From Cohnella pontilimi (GTDB lineage: Bacteria; Bacillota; Bacilli; Paenibacillales; Paenibacillaceae), in assembly GCF_005049045.1 (NCBI RefSeq), contig NZ_SUPK01000001.1:186001-250000 (forward strand): DNA of 64,000 nt, in the 5' to 3' direction. Below the pieces are notes generated by a model. The model searched no databases. It saw nothing but the letters and a program-made list of their open reading frames with translations, and had not been told where the DNA came from. The translations under genes and the position numbers were made by a program. Below are positions 18,868 to 28,358 of this stretch, piece after piece; positions within the stretch are counted from its first letter, which is position 1; each line of letters begins with the position of its first letter.

Positions 18868-19594
18868 ATAAGCGCAATGTGGCCAGCAGAGGCAAATGAT
18901 CCGAAGTATACCGGTAATCCGAGAGGGCGGCCACATTTTCGATTCGAATCGAGCTGCTGGTAAAAATGTAGTCTTTCTGCGTGAGCGGAACGATGGACGG
19001 AAATGTAAACAAAGGCGTATCCCGAACAGCTCGCACGGTGTCGGTGAGAATCTCACTGAACCCGCGCCAGGTCCCGGATCCCGGCGTCATGTTCATGTCG
19101 CCCATCAAAATGACGGACCCCGATTCACGTTTAAGCCTTTCCGCTATTAAAGAGGATTGGATTCTACGTAATAACGGGACGACGCTTAAATGCGTCAAAA
19201 ATATTTTGGCGGTTCCGGTATTCCCCAAATCGATTTCCGCCTCCAGCAAGGCGCGCGGTTCGCTGACCGCCAGTCTCCGCGAGCGAAGGCCGTGATTGCG
19301 ATGAGACAAGATCGGAAATCGTGAAAACAGCGCATTGCCGTATTCCCGAATGACATCCCCTTTTTTTCTCGTAATCGACGCTCCGAAGGCGCACTGAAGC
19401 TGCAATTGTTCGCAAAACCAGCCGAATTGATCGGCGTACCCGCTTCTGCGGGAGAAAAAACGGTCCACTTCGTTGAATCCGATCAGATCGGCACCGGTCT
19501 CGCGGACCAGATCCACGATTCTCTCCAGATTGGGTTTCCCGTCCGATCCAACCCCATGGTGCATGTTATAAAGCATGACTTTCACTTCGGGCAT
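18866..19594 (-). CDS. Endonuclease/exonuclease/phosphatase (EEP) family protein
   Basis: A 242-residue EEP-fold protein. The N-terminal MLYNMHHGVGSDG (asparagine metal ligand), GFNEVDRF (glutamate ligand), LMGDMNMTPGS (Asp-x-Asn) and the C-terminal YTSDHLPLLATL (Ser-Asp-His) are the classic catalytic motifs. Members hydrolyse phosphodiester bonds in nucleic acids, sphingomyelin or inositol phosphates. No secretion signal is visible. ATG 19594 has AAAGGTGA six bases upstream, seven bases after the stop of the upstream membrane-protein gene, so the two are almost certainly co-transcribed. The context suggests a lipid or envelope phosphodiester substrate, but this is inference. Confidence 0.85.
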   Translation of the reverse strand: MPEVKVMLYNMHHGVGSDGKPNLERIVDLVRETGADLIGFNEVDRFFSRRSGYADQFGWFCEQLQLQCAFGASITRKKGDVIREYGNALFSRFPILSHRNHGLRSRRLAVSEPRALLEAEIDLGNTGTAKIFLTHLSVVPLLRRIQSSLIAERLKRESGSVILMGDMNMTPGSGTWRGFSEILTDTVRAVRDTPLFTFPSIVPLTQKDYIFTSSSIRIENVAALSDYRYTSDHLPLLATLRL

Positions 19595-19601
19595 GTATCA
19601 T

Positions 19602-21245
19602 TCACCTTTTTCTTAAGATCAGCAGCAGTGAGACCAAAAACCAGGATACCGCCAGCGCCGCAACTGCCGTGATCGCATGTCTCGTCGGATTCATCCACGA
19701 TGAAGCGCGGATTTCCGGCGGCAAATGGTGAAAAATGCGGGGAACGGTCCCCGTCGCGATTCCGATGTAGACAAGAAGCACAGTCAATGTGCTGAGTCCC
19801 CATGCCGCAACATCCCGGCGGGTGATTCGAACCGCGGACCGATGGAACTCCCCCCTTGAAATCCACAGCAGGACGAGGACGATCAGCAAAAAGAGAGCTT
19901 CCTCGAAATCGAACGCTTTGGCGAACGTGAACACGGCCCCGGAAACAAGGAGGATCACCGACGACCAGTACGCTCTTTCCAGCCGGTGCGAGATTCCCCA
20001 TGACAAGATAATCAGCATAAATCCGACGATCACGCTCAAAAAATGGGACCATTGCATAAACGGCTGCGGCAAATACGCATCGGCTATACGCAAACGGTAT
20101 AACAGCCGCGGAGTGGCGGCAGACAGCAGCAAGACGAAGCCGCCTGCAAACACCAGCTTGCCGAGCGCCCATGCCCCGATCTCTCCGGCGTTCTCCCATT
20201 GACCCGGCCGCTGCCATATTTTCTGCCACCGGTTCAGCACGGGTTCCACGCCGTCGACTCGAGCCGAACCCGCGAATCGGTCCTTCGCAAACTCGAAGGC
20301 CGCCATCACAAGACCGATGACCCACGGAACGATGTAGTAGAACAGCCTGAACAGCACCAGGACGGCGGCTGTTTTTACCGGATCGTAGCCGAGCAGTCCG
20401 AGACCGAGCAGCGCCGTCAGGTCGAATCCGCCGATGCCGCCTGGAGCCATGCTGACCAGACCGGTAACCACGGCCACCGTGTAGATGCCAAGCGCTTCCC
20501 TCACTGTAATTCCTGGTAGAAAATAAGTGGAAATCAGCCAGAAGGTGATGCCGGCCAGCAGCCATTCCAGCAAAGATACGCCGATCGAAACCCCGATAGT
20601 CCCCCAATCCAGCAAGCCTCTGTCGCGATTAAACCATTTGGCGAACCAGCGGGTTCTTTGCACGATGATAAAAGCAGGCAGAAACAAAGCGTCCGCCCAA
20701 ACGATGTAACGCGTCCACGGATGGGCGTTCAGCACGCCTTGGATAGGCAAAATACCGAGAATGCCAGCCCATGCCAACAGCGAAAGACCCGTAATCGTAA
20801 TGGTCGATAAATACGCGAGCGATGCGGCGATCGTCGGCATCGGGATTCCCCGTTTGCGATACAGGATCGTTCGGAGGCTGGCGCCGGCGATACCCGCAAA
20901 TCCGATCACGCTGTTCGAGGTGTTTGCGATCCAGGAATAACGGAATGTCGCCCACGGCCCGATCGGCAATCGGAAATGGCGCCGGATAATGAAATCGTAG
21001 CCGCTGATCACCGCGACGGCAACGAGCGAAAACAGAATCAGCCACGCCATATTGATGGGGGTGATGCTCCGTATGAAATGCAGCGTGGAGGCCCAGTCGA
21101 TCCGCCGGATCTCATGGCGTCCTTGCCAATAGACGAACGCAATGACCGCCGCAGGCACAACAATTTGCAGTACCTTATACCGCTTCAGCACGGACACCCA
21201 TTTGTTTCGCTTCAGTTTTTGCAGCCATTGCCGGTAATTTTTCAT
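19602..21245 (-). CDS. Multi-membrane-span protein of the UPF0104 / MprF flippase-like family
   Basis: A 547-residue integral membrane protein with about twelve or more hydrophobic segments. The N-terminal 330 residues resemble the lysylphosphatidylglycerol synthase membrane domain (UPF0104): SNSVIGFAGIAGASLRTILY, SMAPGGIGGFDLTALLGLGLLGY and LFRLFYYIVPW. The cytosolic aminoacyl-transferase domain of MprF is absent; the C-terminal part is more membrane segments. The family translocates or handles lipids in the inner membrane, but this member's substrate is unknown. The start is ATG 21245 with only a weak GGGGT upstream. It is followed by the EEP gene seven bases later. Confidence 0.8.
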   Translation of the reverse strand: MKNYRQWLQKLKRNKWVSVLKRYKVLQIVVPAAVIAFVYWQGRHEIRRIDWASTLHFIRSITPINMAWLILFSLVAVAVISGYDFIIRRHFRLPIGPWATFRYSWIANTSNSVIGFAGIAGASLRTILYRKRGIPMPTIAASLAYLSTITITGLSLLAWAGILGILPIQGVLNAHPWTRYIVWADALFLPAFIIVQRTRWFAKWFNRDRGLLDWGTIGVSIGVSLLEWLLAGITFWLISTYFLPGITVREALGIYTVAVVTGLVSMAPGGIGGFDLTALLGLGLLGYDPVKTAAVLVLFRLFYYIVPWVIGLVMAAFEFAKDRFAGSARVDGVEPVLNRWQKIWQRPGQWENAGEIGAWALGKLVFAGGFVLLLSAATPRLLYRLRIADAYLPQPFMQWSHFLSVIVGFMLIILSWGISHRLERAYWSSVILLVSGAVFTFAKAFDFEEALFLLIVLVLLWISRGEFHRSAVRITRRDVAAWGLSTLTVLLVYIGIATGTVPRIFHHLPPEIRASSWMNPTRHAITAVAALAVSWFLVSLLLILRKR

Positions 21246-21452
21246 TCAGGTACCCCGTTACTTGCAGGATGTTAGACGCGATCGACCAGTAACAGTATTC
21301 CCAACCTGTTATTACCCCTTAAACCTGCGTGAATCGAGTTTCCCGGCGCACGAAAATGAGAATTTTATTAATTTGGATTTCCTATCCCTCGACCGAAACG
21401 GCGGGGTTTATTTGCTATTGCGACAAATAAACTTGGAATACGCTCCGAGCTT

Positions 21453-21485
21453 TTGACAAGCTTTTTGGTTGCTTCTCAGTACAAT
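21453..21485 (+). promoter_or_regulatory. Promoter-like element shared with the first glucosaminidase gene
   Basis: TTGACA (21453-21458) and TACAAT (21480-21485) with a 21-base spacer. The first 13 bases (TTGACAAGCTTTT) and the last eight (GTACAATC) are identical to the element at 2189-2222. The ATG of the second glucosaminidase gene lies 42 bases downstream. Confidence 0.45.
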
Positions 21486-21527
21486 CAGTGTAAACTTTCT
21501 CAAAATTCGAATAGGAGGAGTGGTCGC

Positions 21528-22340
21528 ATGCTGAAAAATGTAACGCAGAAAATGCCTTTAACCGGAGTATACTTTGCCGTATTTTTCGCCGTTTGGGTAT
21601 ACTTCGGCACCGTCCACGCCGATCATGCAGCAGCAGCAACCTCCGCATCCGGGCAGAAGGAAACCGTATCCGCCCCCTATGTCACGACCGCTTATTTCTT
21701 GAATGTGCGCGCAGACTCGTCGAGCAAATCGAAAATACTGCAAGTGGTGAAGAGAGGAACCCAATTATCGGTCGTCGGCAAAGCCGGAAAAGGATGGTTA
21801 CGACTCGAAGGAGGAGGATTTATACACGGAGCTTACGCCAGACCGGCCGGCAAACAGGAAAAGCATGCTCCGCCTCCCGCGCCTCCGGAACCCGCAGTTT
21901 CTGTTGACAAGAAGCCGGGCAAGCCGGTCTCCCAGGTTCGTTCCCCGTCCGGCTTATCGGAGAAAGAGATTGGGTCCCTTTTCAAAGGCACCGGCCTCGC
22001 GGGTCACGGACTGGAGAAAGCGATTCTCGATGTGGAGGCCGAGTATGGGATCAATGCGTATTTCACCATTGCCGTGATGAGGCTCGAAAGCGGGAACGGC
22101 AAAAGCCGGGTCGCGAAAACACGGAACAACTTGTTCGGTCTTAACTCCAGCAACGGCACCGGATATCTCCGTTTCAAAACGAAGGTGGCCAGCGTCGAGA
22201 AATTCGGGCAGCTCATCTCCGGGAATTACATAGGCAAAGGCTATACTACGATTGAAAAAATCGCCAAAAAATATTGTCCCGCCAATCCGAAATGGCCGTC
22301 GTTGGTGAAGACCATCATCAACCGTGATTACATAGGGTAA
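21528..22340 (+). CDS. Secreted SH3b plus glucosaminidase-domain peptidoglycan hydrolase
   Basis: A 270-residue protein with an N-terminal signal or anchor segment (about 10-32), an SH3b domain (about 50-105; YFLNVRADSSSKSKILQVV, GWLRLEGGGFIHGAYA), a Pro-rich linker, and a C-terminal glucosaminidase domain (about 140-270) with the probable catalytic glutamate in MRLESGNGKSR. The catalytic domain is strongly similar to that of the gene at 2252 (shared AYFTIAVM, NNLFGLN, KKYCPANPKW). SH3b domains bind cell-wall peptide, so this protein should act on the wall. ATG 21528 follows GGAGGAG. It is transcribed on its own or with the MFS gene 68 bases downstream. Confidence 0.88.
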   Translation: MLKNVTQKMPLTGVYFAVFFAVWVYFGTVHADHAAAATSASGQKETVSAPYVTTAYFLNVRADSSSKSKILQVVKRGTQLSVVGKAGKGWLRLEGGGFIHGAYARPAGKQEKHAPPPAPPEPAVSVDKKPGKPVSQVRSPSGLSEKEIGSLFKGTGLAGHGLEKAILDVEAEYGINAYFTIAVMRLESGNGKSRVAKTRNNLFGLNSSNGTGYLRFKTKVASVEKFGQLISGNYIGKGYTTIEKIAKKYCPANPKWPSLVKTIINRDYIG

Positions 22341-22408
22341 GTGTGGTAAGATGGGGGAGGTCTGTTTGCAAAAGCTAAAATGAAACCTCCCGCAAAGGAA
22401 CGTTGCAT

Positions 22409-23641
22409 ATGACAGTACCCGAGCTCTTGCGGCATCCGCAGCAAAGAAAACTGCTTCTCAGCGCCGGTCTCAGTTGGCTGTTCGATGCAATGGAAGTCGG
22501 CATGCTTTCTTTCGTCCTGACCGCACTGGCGGTGGAATGGCATCTCAGCCCGGACGAGAAGGGGCTTCTGAGTGCGATCAATTCGCTCGGCATGGCGGCG
22601 GGAGCCGCGGTTGCCGGCATTCTGGCCGACCGTTACGGCAGACGTAACATTCTCATGTGGACGCTCGTGATCTTCTGTGCAGCCAGCGGCTTGTCCGCGT
22701 TGGCCACAGGATTTTTCGTCATGTGCCTTTTGCGGTTCGTCGCAGGCTTCGGGCTGGGAGGAGAGCTTCCCGTCGCTTCCACGCTGATGTCGGAATCCGT
22801 ACCGGCAAGGGAGCGGGGGCGGGCGGTTGTGTGGCTGGAGAGCTTCTGGGCGGCCGGATGGATTGTGTCGGCGCTGATCGCGTACTTCGTTATTCCGCAC
22901 TACGGTTGGCGAATGGCTTTCGTGATCGGTGCGGTGCCGGCTTTATATGCCATTTATTTGAGAAGGGCGATCCCGGAATCTCCGAAGTATTTGGGCCGGC
23001 GGAGCGCGGCCATGCCATTCGGCGAACGCGTTGCGTCCGTATGGTCTTCGCCGCACCGGCGATCGACGATTGTGGCATGGGTATTGTGGTTTACCGTTGT
23101 ATTTTCCTATTACGGTATATTTTTGTGGCTGCCGAGTATCGTTATGGGCAAAGGCTTCGACATGATCAAAAGTTTTCAGTATGTACTGATCATGACGCTG
23201 GCGCAGCTTCCGGGATATTTTACGGCCGCTTATTTTATCGAGAAATTCGGCCGCAAATTTGTGCTGGTCACTTACCTGATACTGACTGCTATCAGCGCGG
23301 TCTGGTTCGGCAACTCCGACACGCAAGGCATGCTGATCGCCGCTGGCGTATGCCTGTCTTTCTTTAACCTGGGCGCCTGGGGGGCTATGTATGCTTACAC
23401 GCCTGAGCTGTACCCCACGCCCATCCGATCGACCGGAGTGGGGCTTGCCGCTTCCTTCGGCCGTATAGGAGGCGTAATCGGTCCGTATCTGGTCGGTATG
23501 CTGATCGCCGCAAACATGGATGTGACTTCGATTTTCTGGTTGTTTTTCGCCGCCATTCTGATCGGCGCCGTTACCGTGCTTGTGGCCGGTAAAGAAACGA
23601 AAGGCGCCGATCCCGACGCCGAAATGGGAACAGCGCGCTGA
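22409..23641 (+). CDS. MFS transporter, aromatic-acid/NiaP-like
   Basis: A 410-residue twelve-helix major facilitator. The loop 2-3 signature LADRYGRRNILMW, the TM4-5 RFVAGFGLGGELPVA and PESPKYL after TM6 place it in the sugar/organic-acid porter branch that includes aromatic acid permeases and the nicotinate transporter NiaP. LFDAMEVGMLSFVL in TM1 carries the acidic residue typical of that group. ATG 22409 follows AAAGGAA at eight bases. I see no metabolic gene beside it that would reveal the substrate. It converges with the hydrolase gene, their stops being one base apart. Confidence 0.82.
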   Translation: MTVPELLRHPQQRKLLLSAGLSWLFDAMEVGMLSFVLTALAVEWHLSPDEKGLLSAINSLGMAAGAAVAGILADRYGRRNILMWTLVIFCAASGLSALATGFFVMCLLRFVAGFGLGGELPVASTLMSESVPARERGRAVVWLESFWAAGWIVSALIAYFVIPHYGWRMAFVIGAVPALYAIYLRRAIPESPKYLGRRSAAMPFGERVASVWSSPHRRSTIVAWVLWFTVVFSYYGIFLWLPSIVMGKGFDMIKSFQYVLIMTLAQLPGYFTAAYFIEKFGRKFVLVTYLILTAISAVWFGNSDTQGMLIAAGVCLSFFNLGAWGAMYAYTPELYPTPIRSTGVGLAASFGRIGGVIGPYLVGMLIAANMDVTSIFWLFFAAILIGAVTVLVAGKETKGADPDAEMGTAR

Positions 23642-23642
23642 T

Positions 23643-24479
23643 TCACTTGTTGATCCAATCGAACATCCGTTGGATCGCATGAACATGCACAGCCTGAGGG
23701 AGATGATGCCCACACCCTTCATAGCGGTGCAGATCCGCATTGACGCCATTTTCGAGCAATTTGTGATACATGTTGATTCCGTGAAGATAATCGACTTGCA
23801 CGTCTTCGGTTCCATGCATAATCAATACCGGGCACTTGAATTGATCGGCCACATAGAGGGGAGAGCGCGACCGGAACGCTTCCGGTTTCCGGACCGGCGT
23901 GCCTCCCACGACGCGTTTGAGCATTCTGCGCAAATCGATTCGCTCTTCGTAGGTTTGCGCCAAATCGGACACACCGCCCCACAAAACCAATTTGCGTACG
24001 TTCGCCATATGCACGGCCGTCAAGGCGGCATTCACGGCGCCGCGCGAAAATCCCATCACCGTTATCCGGTTCGCATCCACGAACGGTAAGCTCTCGAGAA
24101 ATCGATAGGCCGAGAGCACATCCTCCCGATCGTTTCCCCCGAATTCGTCCCGCCCTTCTCCGCCTTCCGCTCCGCGATAGCAGGGAGCAAACACGAGATG
24201 CCGTCCGATTGTGCTGATTTGCTCCAGCCAATCCGTCTTCACGCTGCCCACTTTGCCGATTCCGCCGCGACAGTAGATGAAGACCGGCCATTTGTGTGAA
24301 CGGATGTCCCGGGTCTCCCGACGGATGCAGCAAGCCAGTTCCGTAACTGGCAGATCCCCCGTGCCGAAATGGCTGCGAAGGCGATCCTTCAAGTCTTCGG
24401 CATGAAAATGAAAGCCGTCCGGATAAGCCAAATAACCTTTTACTTTGAAGCTGCCGGACAAGTAAGTGAGACGATACAT
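23643..24479 (-). CDS. Alpha/beta hydrolase, prolyl-oligopeptidase / dienelactone-hydrolase-like
   Basis: A 278-residue alpha/beta hydrolase. The nucleophile elbow is MGFSRGAVNAAL (near residue 145). The acid is in MHGTEDVQVDYLHG (near 230), and the histidine is in YEGCGHHLPQAV (near 262), giving a complete Ser-Asp-His triad. The region before the elbow includes VFIYCRGGIGKVG (probable oxyanion hole) and DREDVLSAYRFLESLPFVD, typical of S9-family peptidase-like esterases. No signal peptide. The start is ATG 24479 with AAGGCGG upstream. Substrate unknown. Confidence 0.82.
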   Translation of the reverse strand: MYRLTYLSGSFKVKGYLAYPDGFHFHAEDLKDRLRSHFGTGDLPVTELACCIRRETRDIRSHKWPVFIYCRGGIGKVGSVKTDWLEQISTIGRHLVFAPCYRGAEGGEGRDEFGGNDREDVLSAYRFLESLPFVDANRITVMGFSRGAVNAALTAVHMANVRKLVLWGGVSDLAQTYEERIDLRRMLKRVVGGTPVRKPEAFRSRSPLYVADQFKCPVLIMHGTEDVQVDYLHGINMYHKLLENGVNADLHRYEGCGHHLPQAVHVHAIQRMFDWINK

Positions 24480-24530
24480 GATGCGTTTCCGCCTTTTGGA
24501 TATTAGTTGTGCTGCTTAAAGGGTAATTCA

Positions 24531-25025
24531 TTGGAGAAACAGGAGCAAACAAGCGACAAGGAAGTGACCAACTTGATCAATCCATCTTCTATTTCCATAC
24601 AACAAATGCAAACGGAAGCACAAGCCTTTCAATCCGTTTACCCGGATTTCATCTCGGAAATCGAGCGCGTGGAGAGCACCCGGGGCAAGCTCAATGATTT
24701 TCAATTGATGATGGCGGTGTCTTATGCGAAAAACGGTTTGGGCGTGCTGAGTTACGAGCGACGGCAAATAATCAACGCGATTTTTGCGGCTTTCACGAAT
24801 ATTTACCGGAACGAAGGCCGGATCGCGGCGAACCAGTGGGCGTACGAAAATTTCGGATGCGGCGTCATGCCGCTCAGCTCGGAGGACACGCGGGATGTGC
24901 ATACCCGGCTCGAGGAGCTGTCCACCATGATTCGCGATAAAGAGACGGAACTGCTCAAGCTGTATCGCGAGTATTATGTGCTGCAGACGTATTTGGGCGA
25001 GGAACGGGAAGAGGCTCAAGTCTAA
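24531..25025 (+). CDS. Conserved-looking cytosolic helical protein, function unknown
   Basis: A 164-residue protein that I do not recognise. It is mostly helical and charged, with a coiled-coil-like C-terminus (about 115-155, LEELSTMIRDKETELLKLYRE) and no membrane segment. TTG 24531 is the likely start because AAAGGG lies seven bases upstream; an in-frame GTG at 24507 has none. It is followed after 20 bases by nagA and then by a penicillin-binding protein gene in the same direction, so it probably belongs to a three-gene operon touching cell-wall metabolism. Confidence 0.65.
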   Translation: MEKQEQTSDKEVTNLINPSSISIQQMQTEAQAFQSVYPDFISEIERVESTRGKLNDFQLMMAVSYAKNGLGVLSYERRQIINAIFAAFTNIYRNEGRIAANQWAYENFGCGVMPLSSEDTRDVHTRLEELSTMIRDKETELLKLYREYYVLQTYLGEEREEAQV

Positions 25026-25045
25026 TAAAAACGGGGTGTTGAGCG

Positions 25046-26194
25046 TTGCAGGAATGGATCGCGAATGTACGGATGGTTACGGAACACGGGATCGTCGACA
25101 ACGGTTGCCTGCGCATCGAGAACGGCCGCATTGCCGAGATCGGGGAGAATCTGCCTGTGGTTTCCTCTGGCGAGGAGATCTTAGATGGAAAAGGACAGCT
25201 GCTCATTCCCGGCATGATCGACGTCCATATTCACGGTGCAAGCGGATATGACATGATGGACGGCACTTTGCGGAGCATCGAGGCGGTGTCCGAAACATGC
25301 GCGGCAACCGGCTGCACCTCGTTCCTCGCGACTTCGGTCAGTTCGACGCTCGAAGATTTGCTGCGGATGATCGAGAACGTCAAGAGAACGGCCGGGCGCG
25401 AGCCGGGAGCTTTCATCGCCGGCATTCATGCGGAAGGCCCTTATCTGAATGTGAAACGGAAAGGCATGCAAAACGAAAAATTCCTTCTGCACCCCGACTT
25501 GTATGAGATGGAGAAGGTGATCGAAGCGGCGGGATCCTTGCTGAAAATGGTTACCGTCGCTCCCGAACTGCCCGGAGGCATGGAGCTTGTTCGCTTTTTG
25601 CGCGAACATGGCATCATTGTTGCTGTCGCACATTCCGATGCCACTTACGAAGAGGCCATGGAAGCGTTCCGGCTGGGCGCGACGCATATGACACACTGCT
25701 TCAACGGGATGCGGCCCATCCACCATCGCGATCCGGGTCTCATTGTGGCCGCGTTCGAACAGCCGGATGTCAGCCTCCAAGCGATCGTGGACCATGTTCA
25801 CCTGCATCCCGCCATCGTTCGTCTCATGCACCGGATCAAAGGCGCAGACGGCATGGTCCTCATTACCGACGCGCTTCAAGCCATGGGCCTTGGAGACGGA
25901 GAGTACGAATTCGGCGGGCATCACGTGACCGTATCCGCGGGCGTGGCGCAGTTAAAAGATGGCACGCTAGCCTCCAGCACGGTCACCATGAATGAAGCGC
26001 TGAGAAACACCGTTCAATTAGGCATTCCTTTGGAGGATGCCGTCCGGATGGCCAGCACGACACCGGCCGATTTGCTGGGCATACCGCACAAGGGAAAAAT
26101 CGCCGTGGGCGCGGATGCCGATCTCGTGTTGCTGGATGAACAGTTTCAAGTGATCCGGACATTTCTCCGAGGTAAAGAATATCGTCAAACATAA
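25046..26194 (+). CDS. nagA: N-acetylglucosamine-6-phosphate deacetylase
   Basis: A 382-residue amidohydrolase that removes acetate from GlcNAc-6-phosphate in amino-sugar and peptidoglycan recycling. Metal and substrate motifs: IDVHIHGASGYD near residue 55, GIHAEGPYLN near 125, VAHSDATYEEA near 195, HCFNGMRPIHHRDPG near 215, and the catalytic aspartate in LITDALQAMG near 275. The first metal motif reads HIH rather than HxHG. Start is TTG 25046 with GGGGTG upstream. No nagB is next to it. The gene sits between a protein of unknown function and a bifunctional penicillin-binding protein, which fits cell-wall turnover. A second nagA is at 49271. Confidence 0.9.
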   Translation: MQEWIANVRMVTEHGIVDNGCLRIENGRIAEIGENLPVVSSGEEILDGKGQLLIPGMIDVHIHGASGYDMMDGTLRSIEAVSETCAATGCTSFLATSVSSTLEDLLRMIENVKRTAGREPGAFIAGIHAEGPYLNVKRKGMQNEKFLLHPDLYEMEKVIEAAGSLLKMVTVAPELPGGMELVRFLREHGIIVAVAHSDATYEEAMEAFRLGATHMTHCFNGMRPIHHRDPGLIVAAFEQPDVSLQAIVDHVHLHPAIVRLMHRIKGADGMVLITDALQAMGLGDGEYEFGGHHVTVSAGVAQLKDGTLASSTVTMNEALRNTVQLGIPLEDAVRMASTTPADLLGIPHKGKIAVGADADLVLLDEQFQVIRTFLRGKEYRQT

Positions 26195-26205
26195 GGTGAT
26201 GTTTT

Positions 26206-28341
26206 ATGAGTCGACCGAAGTCATTTCAGTGGACGGGCGAACCTCTGGCGCGCGCAGCAACGGAGCCGCCGGAGCGACATGAAACGCCGGACCCGCCCGC
26301 ACCTCAAAAAAAGAGGCGAATTCCACGTTTACGTATCCGGCATTTGGTGGTTGGGCTTTTATTGCTGCTGCTCATCGACGCGGCGGTGATCGGATTATGG
26401 ATCATGTCTCTGGATATCGACAGGCTGGCCATACCGACGGCTTCACCCACACAATTGATGGATATCCACAACAAACCGGTATCGGAAATTTCGTCCGTGA
26501 AATATGAACCGGTCCCGCTTGATCAAATCCCGAAGTCCATGAGGGAAGCCATCATCGCCGTAGAGGACAGGAGATTTTACGATCATCAAGGCATTGACGT
26601 ACCGGGCATAATCCGCGCCGCTTTCGCCAATGCCAAACAAAACGCCGCCGTACAGGGAGGCAGTACGATTACCCAGCAGCTGGCCAAAAACGTGTTTTTG
26701 TCCGACACCAAAACGTTCACCCGCAAGCTCACGGAAGCGGCCTACGCGTTCAAAATCGAAGCGGCGTACAGCAAAGACCGGATTTTGGAAATGTATTTGA
26801 ACCAAATCTATTTCGGGGAAGGCCAGTGGGGCATCCAGCGCGCGGCGAAACGATACTTCGGCAAGAATGCCAAGGAACTCACGCTGGCCGAGAGCGCGAT
26901 GCTGGCCGCGCTTCCGAAAGCGCCGAGCCGTTATTCCCCATTCCGGAACAAGGAGCTGGCGATCGAACGGCGGGATCTGGTACTGGGCTTGATGAGGAAA
27001 GAAGGCTTCATCACCGACAACGAGTTCATTCAAGCAAAGGCCGAGCCGGTCCGTCTGGCCGACCCTCGCGCGAAGAGCGGCGGCATTCAAGGGAAGTACG
27101 GCTCCTATGCCGATGCGGTCATCGATGAAGCGATCCAAAAATACGGGTTTACGGAACGTCAACTAATGGCCGGAAACTTGCGCATTTACACGACGATGAA
27201 CCCGAAAGTCCAGGAAGCGATGGAAGCGGCTTACCGGAACGACGGCTTGTTCCCGCCGAGCGCGCCGGATCAACTCGTGCAAAGCGGCGCGGTCATTTTA
27301 GACCCTTACACCGGAGGAATTCGCGGCCTCGTCGGCCAGCGGGGCGAGCACACCTTTCGCGGCTTTAACCACGCCACACAGCTGCAAAGACAGCCGGGCT
27401 CCGCGTTCAAGCCGGTCATGGTGTACGCGCCGGCTATCCAGAGAGGGTATCAAGCCGGTTCCCTGCTGTATGACGGACCGCTCGACATCGGCGGTTACCG
27501 GCCCGAAAACGCGGATCATCAGTATCGCGGACAAGTGACCCTTCATGATGCGCTTGTACATTCGTGGAATATCCCGGCGGTATGGCTGCTGAATGAAATC
27601 GGCGTATCGACCGGCAAAGCGTTCGTGAGCAAACTCGGCATTCCGCTGACGCAAGAGGACACGAATCTCGGCATGGCATTGGGCGGGCTTTCGAAGGGCG
27701 TTTCCCCCGTGCAGATGGCCCAGTCGTTCAGCGTTTTTCCCGCGCTGGGGAAAGTGACGCCGGCGCATACGATCCTCAAAATCACGACCGCCGACGGCAA
27801 AGTATTGGCGAAAGCCGATCCGCAGTCCGTGACGGTCATGACCCAACAAGATGCCTATCAGATGACCGAGCTGCTGCAGGATGTGGTCCGGGAAGGCACG
27901 GGCAAGCGTGCTGCGCTGCAGCGCCCGACGGCCGGGAAAACCGGAACGACGCAGCTGCCTCCTCTAAAGGAGTTCGAAGGCATCGACGGAGGCTCCAAAG
28001 ACGTTTGGTTCGTGGGGTATACCCCTCAATTGGTCGGCGCGGTCTGGATGGGTTATGACGCCACGGACAGCAAGCACTACTTGTCGACCAGCGGCGGACA
28101 ATATCCGGCTCTCGTTTTCAAAGAAATGATGACCTTGGCGTTGAAGGACGAGCCGATATCGAATTTCAAGCAGCCGCCGGGAGCAGGGGGAACGAAGCCG
28201 GAAGGAAAACCGAAAGATAACAAGCAAGAGGAGAATTCCAAGATCAACGAGAAGGGACAAGGGAACGGCCGCAAGAATGAAGACCAACCGAAGCACGACA
28301 AGAAAAAGAAGGAAAAGAAGGTAAAGAAGCACAAAGATTAG
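26206..28341 (+). CDS. Bifunctional class A penicillin-binding protein (PBP1A family)
   Basis: A 711-residue protein with a Pro-rich cytosolic start, one membrane segment (about 48-68), a GT51 glycosyltransferase domain (about 85-265) and a transpeptidase domain (about 350-640). The GT51 domain has catalytic glutamate in AVEDRRFYDHQGID, then QGGSTITQQLAKN and KIEAAYSKDRILEMYLNQIY. The transpeptidase domain has the SxxK serine in QPGSAFKPV, an SWN motif and KTGTTQ. A 60-residue Lys/Glu/Asn-rich tail ends the protein. It polymerises and crosslinks peptidoglycan. ATG 26206 follows AAGGTGATG, 11 bases after nagA. A long terminator follows. Confidence 0.92.
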   Translation: MSRPKSFQWTGEPLARAATEPPERHETPDPPAPQKKRRIPRLRIRHLVVGLLLLLLIDAAVIGLWIMSLDIDRLAIPTASPTQLMDIHNKPVSEISSVKYEPVPLDQIPKSMREAIIAVEDRRFYDHQGIDVPGIIRAAFANAKQNAAVQGGSTITQQLAKNVFLSDTKTFTRKLTEAAYAFKIEAAYSKDRILEMYLNQIYFGEGQWGIQRAAKRYFGKNAKELTLAESAMLAALPKAPSRYSPFRNKELAIERRDLVLGLMRKEGFITDNEFIQAKAEPVRLADPRAKSGGIQGKYGSYADAVIDEAIQKYGFTERQLMAGNLRIYTTMNPKVQEAMEAAYRNDGLFPPSAPDQLVQSGAVILDPYTGGIRGLVGQRGEHTFRGFNHATQLQRQPGSAFKPVMVYAPAIQRGYQAGSLLYDGPLDIGGYRPENADHQYRGQVTLHDALVHSWNIPAVWLLNEIGVSTGKAFVSKLGIPLTQEDTNLGMALGGLSKGVSPVQMAQSFSVFPALGKVTPAHTILKITTADGKVLAKADPQSVTVMTQQDAYQMTELLQDVVREGTGKRAALQRPTAGKTGTTQLPPLKEFEGIDGGSKDVWFVGYTPQLVGAVWMGYDATDSKHYLSTSGGQYPALVFKEMMTLALKDEPISNFKQPPGAGGTKPEGKPKDNKQEENSKINEKGQGNGRKNEDQPKHDKKKKEKKVKKHKD

Positions 28342-28358
28342 ACATGAACTCAGGACAC

